Source: Deinococcus sp. (GTDB taxonomy: Bacteria > Deinococcota > Deinococci > Deinococcales > Deinococcaceae). Taken from it: DNA of 11,552 nucleotides. The DNA is taken from the NCBI RefSeq assembly GCF_018260555.1, contig NZ_JAGLBB010000075.1, forward strand, positions 1 through 11,552. Direction: 5' to 3'. Below, piece after piece: positions 1 through 6,518 of the stretch. A model generated the notes under the pieces. It saw nothing but the letters and a program-made list of their open reading frames with translations. It was not told the DNA's origin and did not search any database. The stretch's first letter is position 1. Every line of letters starts with the position of its first letter. The position numbers and the translations under genes are program-made.

Positions 1-405
1 GGGTGGCTGCGCGTGCTGATCTTCGCGCTGCTGGCGGGCCTGACGGTCCTGCCGCTGTTCCTGCTGAACCTGGCGTTCGGCGGGCGGAACACCTACTGGC
101 GGGCCATTCTGGTGGGTCTGGGCCTGCTGATGCTGCCCCTGTTCCTGGAGGGCCTGTTCGGACTGCTGGGCGCGTTCGGTGACCTGTTCGGCGCCGCGCC
201 GCTGCGGAATCTGCTGAACCTGACGCTCACGCAGGGCGCGTACGCACTGCCCGTCTGGGCGCTCCTGAGTGCCGCCGCGCTGGGCCTGCTGGCCTTCGGG
301 TTCCGTGGGCTGTGCGAGCAGTTCGGGCTGCTGGGCACCGCCAAGCCCAGCGTGCAGAACACCACGCAGCACACTGGCACCGACTGGGATGATGAGGTCT
401 CATGA
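1..405 (+). CDS. Small membrane protein, 3' part (5' end probably outside window)
   Basis: I do not recognise the family. The reading frame is open from the first base of the window (G-W-L-R-V-L-I-F) to a TGA at 403-405. A GTG at 13 could be a start, but it has no convincing ribosome binding site, so the gene probably begins upstream. The visible 135 residues hold about three hydrophobic stretches rich in Leu, Phe and Gly: roughly residues 5-25, 34-60 and 80-103. A short polar tail of about 30 residues follows, ending in acidic residues (DWDDEVS). This fits an integral inner-membrane protein with its C-terminus in solution. GC-rich codon use matches the housekeeping genes. Function is unknown. 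The coding call is fairly safe; the start is not. Confidence 0.6.
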   Translation, partial: GWLRVLIFALLAGLTVLPLFLLNLAFGGRNTYWRAILVGLGLLMLPLFLEGLFGLLGAFGDLFGAAPLRNLLNLTLTQGAYALPVWALLSAAALGLLAFGFRGLCEQFGLLGTAKPSVQNTTQHTGTDWDDEVS

Positions 406-413
406 CCGGAGTC

Positions 414-532
414 GCAGACGGACTGCGCTCCATTCCGCATAGGGGCGTCTATTGTTCCTACTCGCATCCGATCGGATTGGTTCGGAACTGCACCGAATCC
501 ACCGGAATCCGTGTGACACGAATTCCGTCTGC
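414..532. repeat. Intergenic element bounded by 9-bp inverted repeats
   Basis: GCAGACGGA at 414-422 and its exact reverse complement TCCGTCTGC at 524-532 bracket 119 bp of non-coding DNA between the membrane-protein gene and tsaE. The interior is lower in GC than the neighbours and repeats variants of CGGATT/AATCC/GGAATCC, giving further short self-complementary segments. It could be a dispersed intergenic repeat, a small MITE-like element or a structured leader. No target-site duplication was identified. Confidence 0.4.
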
Positions 533-572
533 AAGGTACTGCTCAGCATCCACGCACCACCCGGCGGCCCGG

Positions 573-578
573 CATACT
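573..578 (+). promoter_or_regulatory. -10-like hexamer of a probable leaderless tsaE promoter
   Basis: CATACT lies 7 nt before the tsaE ATG at 586 in a GC-rich background. At that spacing transcription would begin at or next to the start codon, giving a leaderless mRNA, a common arrangement in Deinococcus. No good -35 box is visible. Confidence 0.45.
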
Positions 579-585
579 GGGCGGC

Positions 586-1035
586 ATGACCGCCGACTCT
601 CCCCTTCCGGAACCGGGCTGCGAACTGCTGCTGCGCGGCCTGACCGAACAGCGGCAGTTCGGAGCCCGGCTGGCAGCCACCCTGCCGCCCGGCAGTGTCC
701 TGTTCCTGGAAGGCGAACTGGGCGCCGGGAAGACCAGTCTCACGCAGGGACTGGTCGCCGCGCTGGGTTTCACGGACACCGTCACCAGTCCCACCTACGC
801 CCTCATGAACGCCTACCCCACCCCGGCCGGGCAGGTCCTGCACGTGGACGCCTACCGCGTGCGCGATGTGAACGAACTGTACGAGATGGACCTCGAGGAC
901 CTGATCGACGGCAGCCGCCTGAGCGTCATCGAATGGGGCGAAGGCCTGTACCCCGACTACCCCGCCGCGCCCATCCTGCGACTCGAACACCTGGACGGCG
1001 CGCCCGAGGTGCGCCGCGTGACCCGCAGGCGCTGA
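586..1035 (+). CDS. tsaE: tRNA threonylcarbamoyladenosine biosynthesis ATPase TsaE
   Basis: TsaE (YjeE) is the P-loop ATPase that works with TsaB and TsaD (KEOPS-like complex in the cytoplasm) to transfer threonylcarbamoyl to A37 of ANN-decoding tRNAs. The 149-aa product is the usual family length. It shows a Walker A loop GELGAGKTS (Lys49, Thr50), the SPTYALMN switch segment, HVDAYR with Asp88 matching the catalytic Asp of E. coli TsaE, and VIEWGE (Glu116, Trp117), which corresponds to the conserved Glu-Trp pair. The ATG at 586 is chosen because a -10-like CATACT sits 7 nt upstream and homology begins soon after the start. The gene stands alone: the 3' gap to the DUF4157 gene is 49 bp, and that gene has its own promoter-like box. 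Nothing looks damaged. Confidence 0.95.
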   Translation: MTADSPLPEPGCELLLRGLTEQRQFGARLAATLPPGSVLFLEGELGAGKTSLTQGLVAALGFTDTVTSPTYALMNAYPTPAGQVLHVDAYRVRDVNELYEMDLEDLIDGSRLSVIEWGEGLYPDYPAAPILRLEHLDGAPEVRRVTRRR

Positions 1036-1071
1036 GGGCGCAACTCTTCTGAACGGCAGGTCAGACGGCAG

Positions 1072-1077
1072 TACACT
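1072..1077 (+). promoter_or_regulatory. -10-like hexamer of a probable leaderless promoter for the DUF4157 gene
   Basis: TACACT lies 7 nt before the ATG at 1085, the same geometry as the box before tsaE. No Shine-Dalgarno sequence is seen before this ATG. It suggests the toxin gene has its own promoter in the 49-bp gap rather than depending on tsaE. Confidence 0.45.
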
Positions 1078-1084
1078 GGCGTTC

Positions 1085-2926
1085 ATGACGGAACGCTCCC
1101 AGCAGGGCAGACGCACAGTCCCCCTGCCCGTTCAACCGGTGCTTCAATTACCAGAGCCGCCTCCGCTCACCAGTCTGGAAGCGCAGCGGCACACGCTGCA
1201 ACGCTTCACGGCCCGGCCGCAGACCGCCCAGCGACAGGCCGCCGCGCCCGTGCTGCGCGCCGCCAGCCTCGACCGGCAGGAACAGGACCGCCTGACCGGC
1301 GAACGCACCAGCCTGCAACGTCAGATCGCCACGCTCGGCAAGGCCGCGCCCGCACAGCAGCCAGCGCAGCCGCCCGTCCCGGTGAAACCCGTCACGCCGT
1401 CCGACTGGGTCACGGTGATGCGTCACCGTGCCGAGGGCGTCGAGGGGCAGCGCCTGGACACCCGCGCCTTCGGAGAGTTCCAGACCCTGCAACGACAGGT
1501 GGCGCAGACCCTCGCCCACAGCTTCCGCAGCGACCGGGGCGAGTCCCAGGCCCGGTACGCCACCTATGGCGAGCACCTCGCCACGCTGCAACGCCACGCG
1601 CTGAGCGCCCCGGTGTCCCGCGTGGTGCTGGGCATGGTGCCTCCATCCGAACGCCTGCCCCTGCAACGCGCGACAGACGAGGCGCTGCAACGCCAACGGG
1701 CTCAGGAACAGGCGGCGCTGAACTTCGGGACGCTCCAGACTCTGCAACGGCAACTGGCGGAACTGGACGCTGAGGCGACCCAGCCGGTCCTGCAACGCAT
1801 TCAGGCCAGAAGAGGGGCAGGGAATCCGCTCCCAGAGGCGATCCAGCGGCATCTGGAGGGGGGCCTGAACCACGACCTGAGCCGGGTGCGCATCCACGAC
1901 GATGCTGAGGCAGACAAACTGGCCAAGGGCGTGAATGCCGTGGCGTTCACGACGGGGACGGACATCTTCTTCCAGGCGGGGCAGTTCAACCCGAACACGC
2001 AGAGCGGACTGGAACTGCTGGCGCACGAGGTGACGCACACCGTGCAGCAGGCCCGTGGGGAAATCGGTCCAGGGATTGACCCCAGTATCAGCCATGAGGT
2101 TCAGGCCCGTGATATGGGCCGCCACTTGGCTGCGCTTCCAATGCACATTGATCAGCAACCAAAACATGATCGACCTGTCAAAAATATCCATGTTATCGGC
2201 AAGCAGAAACATCTTGGGCTACCAATGCGTTCACTCAGCATTCAACGGGCGCTCCCTGTAGTAGCTGTTTGGATAGGCAAAACCGTCATTACGGGCAGCA
2301 TCGATAACTTCATCGATTACGCCATCTCAGTGCTTCTTGGTCTCCCCGCACCCGGATTCTGGGATAAAGCGGGAAACTTCGCAATTAATGCGATTCCAGG
2401 AGTGGGAGAGGCCAAAAAAGCTGGGAAGCTGTCAGAGCTATCGGCAGCTGTCGTCAAACTTCTGAATGCCCTTCATGAATTAGAGAACCTGGGCGACGCC
2501 GGGAAATCTGCCGCCGCCCTGATCCGCAAACGATCGGCTGCCTTCGAGAGCGCCGCAAAATCGGGAAATCTTGGTACTGCTCAGGCAGCCTGGAATGGAC
2601 TTGTTGAAAGCATTCAGAACGGCCACCTGACTAAAGGCAGGCAGTTGAATTTGAGTGTGTTTCAGAGTTGGGCTACTAGTGGTCTGAGCGTTGTGGGCCA
2701 GACTTTCAAAATCAATCCCCACTTCCTGAATACTCTGAAGAAGGGAGGTCGAAAAGATATCACTCCTAACGATGTTCTGGGAGCACTTCGCACCAAGCCA
2801 AGCGCTCGCACCGTAATTAACGACGTACCCAGCGTGACCTACACCAATCCAGAAACAGGTCTTAAAGTACATGTCAATCCCGATACGACAGAGCTGGTTG
2901 GAGTATGGCCGGGAGATTTCAAGTGA
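1085..2926 (+). CDS. DUF4157 polymorphic toxin / putative injection-system effector
   Basis: A 613-aa multidomain protein. Residues 1-245 are Gln/Arg/Ala-rich, probably helical or disordered, with eight LQR motifs. Residues about 247-323 form a DUF4157 domain: HDLSRVRIHDD, then AFTTGTDIFF, then LLAHEVTHTVQQ with HEVTH at 314-318 (a HExxH zinc-metalloprotease-type motif). A hydrophobic stretch from about 388 (ALPVVAVWIGKTVITG) and a Gly/Ala linker (AINAIPGVGEAKKAGK) resemble pretoxin regions. The tail from about 535 has a His546 (INPHFLNTL), ITPNDVLGAL, and a terminal TYTNPETGLKVHV plus ELVGVWPGDF. This pattern recalls DUF4258/colicin-D-like (BECR-fold) RNase toxins; that is inference. DUF4157 proteins are known to be linked with extracellular contractile injection systems. 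GC content falls after about 2060, so the tail looks acquired. The coupled downstream gene is the expected immunity partner. Confidence 0.85.
   Translation: MTERSQQGRRTVPLPVQPVLQLPEPPPLTSLEAQRHTLQRFTARPQTAQRQAAAPVLRAASLDRQEQDRLTGERTSLQRQIATLGKAAPAQQPAQPPVPVKPVTPSDWVTVMRHRAEGVEGQRLDTRAFGEFQTLQRQVAQTLAHSFRSDRGESQARYATYGEHLATLQRHALSAPVSRVVLGMVPPSERLPLQRATDEALQRQRAQEQAALNFGTLQTLQRQLAELDAEATQPVLQRIQARRGAGNPLPEAIQRHLEGGLNHDLSRVRIHDDAEADKLAKGVNAVAFTTGTDIFFQAGQFNPNTQSGLELLAHEVTHTVQQARGEIGPGIDPSISHEVQARDMGRHLAALPMHIDQQPKHDRPVKNIHVIGKQKHLGLPMRSLSIQRALPVVAVWIGKTVITGSIDNFIDYAISVLLGLPAPGFWDKAGNFAINAIPGVGEAKKAGKLSELSAAVVKLLNALHELENLGDAGKSAAALIRKRSAAFESAAKSGNLGTAQAAWNGLVESIQNGHLTKGRQLNLSVFQSWATSGLSVVGQTFKINPHFLNTLKKGGRKDITPNDVLGALRTKPSARTVINDVPSVTYTNPETGLKVHVNPDTTELVGVWPGDFK
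1196..1797 (+). repeat. Eight dispersed CTGCAACG (Leu-Gln-Arg) motifs
   Basis: The octamer CTGCAACG occurs in frame at 1196, 1313, 1487, 1586, 1661, 1685, 1742 and 1790, each encoding LQR in the N-terminal third of the DUF4157 protein. All eight use CAA for Gln, although CAG is used freely around them. The spacing is irregular (24 to 174 nt), so this is a short linear motif series rather than a tandem repeat. Confidence 0.8.
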
Positions 2927-3363
2927 ATAGCAACATACGAATCAAAAATACCCGAACTAACGCGCTCTTCACGTATGCAGTTGAAATCAGCCCTGCCGTA
3001 AATTCTTTCTGGATTTATGCAGTACCTGACGAGGCGGTGTTTCACGCACGGCGCACTACAATTGCCGAAGCAACAATGATCAGCTTAGACCCGGAGGGAG
3101 CATTACTAGAGATAGAGTCCCAGTTCCAGAAACAGATTGATCTTCCCAAGCTCGAATTACAAGGGGCTACCATCATGAAAGCCCTTCCCCTTCTGGAAGT
3201 CCAAGATGCCAGATACGCGGCAGTAAGCCCGATGGAAAAGGGGTTTTTTACCTGTTTCGTCGATAATATTGGCGCTGTCGACCAAGTGATGATCTGGGGC
3301 AACGTCTCTTTCCTCATATCAGACGGATTCCTCGTTGGCATTCAAGCGAAAGCGATTAGTTAG
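2923..3363 (+). CDS. Candidate immunity protein for the DUF4157 toxin
   Basis: I do not recognise the family. The call rests on context: a small cytoplasmic-looking protein directly after a polymorphic toxin and coupled to it. Two starts are possible. GTG at 2923 overlaps the toxin TGA (GTGA) and has a good ribosome binding site, GGGAGA at 2911-2916, six bases before it. ATG at 2905 lies inside the toxin gene with GGAG only one base upstream, so GTG is preferred, giving 146 aa. The product has no signal peptide or membrane segment. Alternating hydrophobic residues (SFWIYAVP, GFFTCFVDN, QVMIWGNVSFLI) suggest a beta-rich or alpha/beta fold. Its moderate GC content matches the toxin tail and not the N-terminal part, which supports the pair having moved together. 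Immunity function is inferred. Confidence 0.65.
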   Translation: MNSNIRIKNTRTNALFTYAVEISPAVNSFWIYAVPDEAVFHARRTTIAEATMISLDPEGALLEIESQFQKQIDLPKLELQGATIMKALPLLEVQDARYAAVSPMEKGFFTCFVDNIGAVDQVMIWGNVSFLISDGFLVGIQAKAIS

Positions 3364-3439
3364 GCATCACCAGGGAAGCATCAGAATAAATAGCGAATAT
3401 CACACGAAGACCTCTCTGTTTAATAAACCCACAGCCGGA

Positions 3440-3505
3440 TTCCTCCTCATTGGAACACACTTCCCGAGAAGCCTAAACTTCACATCAGTCCAATGAGGGC
3501 AGGAA
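3440..3505 (+). promoter_or_regulatory. Long hairpin covering the ribosome binding site of the next gene
   Basis: CCTCATTGGA at 3445-3454 is perfectly complementary to TCCAATGAGG at 3489-3498. The pairing continues past a 2-nt bulge (GC, 3499-3500), with TTCCT at 3440-3444 against AGGAA at 3501-3505. This gives 15 bp around a 34-nt loop. The right arm contains the Shine-Dalgarno AGGA of the ORF starting at 3511, so folding would block translation of the coupled operon. It lacks a U-tract, so a terminator is less likely. The ligand, if any, is unknown. Confidence 0.5.
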
Positions 3506-3510
3506 GAAAA

Positions 3511-3711
3511 ATGAAGAACGCCGTCTCTGCCGGAACTGGGCTAACCTCAGAGGCGCAGGGCGGTTCCCTGATGATGCTGACACCATTCGACAAGACCGTG
3601 AAGACAGCCGCTGCGCTTGGCGGCTACACCTCCATTACAGATACGAACGAACTGACATATGAACCTCCCTATCAGGACGCCCAGACGCCGGATGAAAGGG
3701 CGGTCCCGTGA
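3511..3711 (+). CDS. Small hypothetical protein, first gene of a three-gene coupled operon
   Basis: A 66-aa product of unknown function, with no recognisable domain, signal peptide or membrane segment. ATG at 3511 is chosen because AGGA at 3501-3504 lies six bases upstream. An in-frame ATG at 3493 falls inside the arm of the preceding hairpin and has no ribosome binding site. The protein begins basic (MKN) and ends acidic and proline-rich (PPYQDAQTPDERAVP). Its TGA at 3709-3711 overlaps the GTG of the next gene, so the two are translationally coupled, which is the main argument that it is real. It could be a leader-like peptide controlling its neighbour rather than a functional protein. Confidence 0.45.
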   Translation: MKNAVSAGTGLTSEAQGGSLMMLTPFDKTVKTAAALGGYTSITDTNELTYEPPYQDAQTPDERAVP

Positions 3712-4748
3712 GTCTGCTGAGCACCCTGAAACGCCTGCTCACCAGACCGAAGCGGGCACGTGACAGGCCGCGCGTCGCGTATCCGTCGCCCAGGGCAGCG
3801 GTGCTGGCCTTTCTGCACGACTCGCAGTGGGGAGCGCGGGTGGTCGAGCAGGGCGAGGAACGCATCGTGTTCGAGTACGACGGTGTGATCGGAGAATGGC
3901 TGGACGACCCGACCGGCGACTGGCTGCACCTGCGGTTCCGCGACCCCTTCACCGAGGCGCAGCGGGCCAGCGAACTGGCCATGTACGAGGGCTGGGCAGC
4001 CCACTGCGCACAGCACACCCTGTTCCGCTGGGATATCGACGAGCAAACGCAGGAGTACTACGGAGACGCGTTCGCTCTGTTCCACGAACAGTACAACCAG
4101 CTGGAGTGCATCTGGGGAGCGTTCAACAGCGCCAAGCTGCTCAGAGAGGGCAGTAACCGAATTGCTATGGGACAGTCCTTCGATGTTTTCTTCGGTGACA
4201 AGAAGGCGGGGAACTCAGTTGCAGTGTCATTGTGGCGTTGGTTTGACAGTCCTGCGGCTCCAAAGGGCACCAGACACCTCAAGGGAACTTACCGAGAAGA
4301 ATGGTTTGAAACGGGTTCAGCCGTGTGCTCCGTCATGCAGGAACAGTGGGCTTACTACGCCCGCGTTGCTTATACCAACGGTGATTTTCAGCCGTACATG
4401 TCGGGGGGCGAGGAGCAGCAGCTCCGGCTGTACCGCCTGCATCTGGGCTTGCAGCGCTGGTTTCCCAGACTCCGCAACTTTGTCATTCAGACCGACAATC
4501 CGGAGAACTCCGGGGCGAACGAGACCAGCGTGGCGATTCTGGTGTCCAGCGGGACGGACGCCGGGCCTATCTTTGACCGGGTGTTCCGGGAGTTCTACGG
4601 ACAGGTGATCGAGATCACGGAGTGGTTCAATTTCGATTTCAACCCGAAGACCGCGCCGTGGTTCGATCATTCGATCAAGAAACCGCAGCGGCGTGATCAG
4701 CGTCGGTCCCCGGTGAGGGGTATTCCCGACGCGAAGGAGAACAGATGA
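3708..4748 (+). CDS. Hypothetical protein, 346 aa, tryptophan- and aromatic-rich
   Basis: I do not recognise the family. The start is the GTG at 3708, overlapping the previous stop, with an AAAGGGCGG ribosome binding site just upstream. The N-terminus is basic (KRLLTRPKRARDRPR). The rest is rich in Trp, Tyr, Phe, Glu and Asp with no membrane segment, so a soluble protein is expected. The stretch at about 4140-4380 (around residues 145-225, with FDVFFGDKK and WRWFDSP) is lower in GC than both flanks, giving a mosaic look. The C-terminus is strongly basic (HSIKKPQRRDQRRSPVRG). The stop overlaps the next ATG (ATGA), so it is an operon with the genes on both sides. Lying beside a DUF4157 toxin, it could be an accessory, adaptor or second immunity protein; this is a guess from position. 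Confidence 0.7.
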   Translation: MSLLSTLKRLLTRPKRARDRPRVAYPSPRAAVLAFLHDSQWGARVVEQGEERIVFEYDGVIGEWLDDPTGDWLHLRFRDPFTEAQRASELAMYEGWAAHCAQHTLFRWDIDEQTQEYYGDAFALFHEQYNQLECIWGAFNSAKLLREGSNRIAMGQSFDVFFGDKKAGNSVAVSLWRWFDSPAAPKGTRHLKGTYREEWFETGSAVCSVMQEQWAYYARVAYTNGDFQPYMSGGEEQQLRLYRLHLGLQRWFPRLRNFVIQTDNPENSGANETSVAILVSSGTDAGPIFDRVFREFYGQVIEITEWFNFDFNPKTAPWFDHSIKKPQRRDQRRSPVRGIPDAKENR

Positions 4749-5050
4749 CAGAACCCATGCAGTTTGGCCGTCAGGCCGTCAAGCGACCTCCGTTCGAGAT
4801 CAGCGGAGTCCGTTTCTCTTCCCTGCCTCTCTCGCTGGCAGAAGAGAAACGTCTGGCCGGAGCCGGAGCCGGGGCCGACGCGACCAGTGACGACGCAGCC
4901 ATGGACGCCCTGCTGGGTGTGCTGGCGGAACTGCTGAATGCACGCACGCAGGGCGAGTCGGTCGGTGCCGACTGGCTGATGGAGAACCTGACGGCAGGTG
5001 ACCTGGAGGGGATCGTGTCGTACCTGCGTGGCGAGGCCGCAGCGGACTGA
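4745..5050 (+). CDS. Small acidic protein, weakly resembling phage tail assembly chaperones
   Basis: A 101-aa product. The ATG at 4745 overlaps the upstream TGA and is preceded by a strong ribosome binding site (AAGGAG, 4734-4739, five bases before), so the start is secure. Order along the chain: a short N-terminus (GRQAVKRPPFEISGVRF), a leucine-rich helix (LPLSLAEEKRL), an Ala/Gly/Asp linker, a helix (MDALLGVLAELLNART) and a closing segment (SVGADWLMENLTAGDLEGIVSYLRGE). The last two blocks look like the layout of phage tail assembly chaperones, in which a helix precedes an xxWLxExLTxxDL segment. That is a visual impression. If right, it would fit a contractile-injection or tail-derived context for the neighbouring DUF4157 gene, but no other tail gene is in the window. 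Confidence 0.65.
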   Translation: MTEPMQFGRQAVKRPPFEISGVRFSSLPLSLAEEKRLAGAGAGADATSDDAAMDALLGVLAELLNARTQGESVGADWLMENLTAGDLEGIVSYLRGEAAAD

Positions 5051-5143
5051 ACGCGACTGCCGCCAGCCTATCAGGGATAGCTCTTCCCAGACAGGGTCTG
5101 CACCGTTCGTGGTGACAGGGCCGCGTGCCCTGGCGCACGCTGT

Positions 5144-5149
5144 CAGAAT
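5144..5149 (+). promoter_or_regulatory. -10-like hexamer of a probable leaderless ackA promoter
   Basis: CAGAAT lies 6 nt before the ackA ATG at 5156. The intervening GGGGGC could also serve as a poor ribosome binding site. A GTGACA at 5112-5117 resembles a -35 box but is 26 nt away, too far for normal spacing. The match is weaker than those before tsaE and the DUF4157 gene. Confidence 0.35.
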
Positions 5150-5155
5150 GGGGGC

Positions 5156-6364
<1,209 letters not shown>

Positions 6365-6518
6365 GGCGGGTGCCGTCTGTTCTGTTGGTCCCCCGGCAGG
6401 GTAGCGGGGCCGCAACTCCACGCCCGGCACCCGCCCGGCGCCTTCTCTGCGGAGCAGCTCTGCGAGTCGCATCCGCCCGGGTCGAGGGGTGGACCGGCAC
6501 CCTGGAGCTGGAGGTCTT

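Noticed and set aside
402..1052. 216-aa frame overlapping tsaE and starting at an ATGA overlap with the first gene
   Set aside because: Arg/Pro/His-rich composition typical of an off-frame reading of GC-rich DNA; the overlapping TsaE frame has all the family motifs.
5068..5080. CTATC-AGG-GATAG hairpin after the 101-aa gene
   Set aside because: Only 5 bp with a 3-nt loop and no U-tract, so not convincing as a terminator.
6387..6411. GGTCCCC/GGGGCC hairpin between ackA and pta as a terminator
   Set aside because: Short, contains a wobble pair and has no U-tract; expected by chance in GC-rich DNA.
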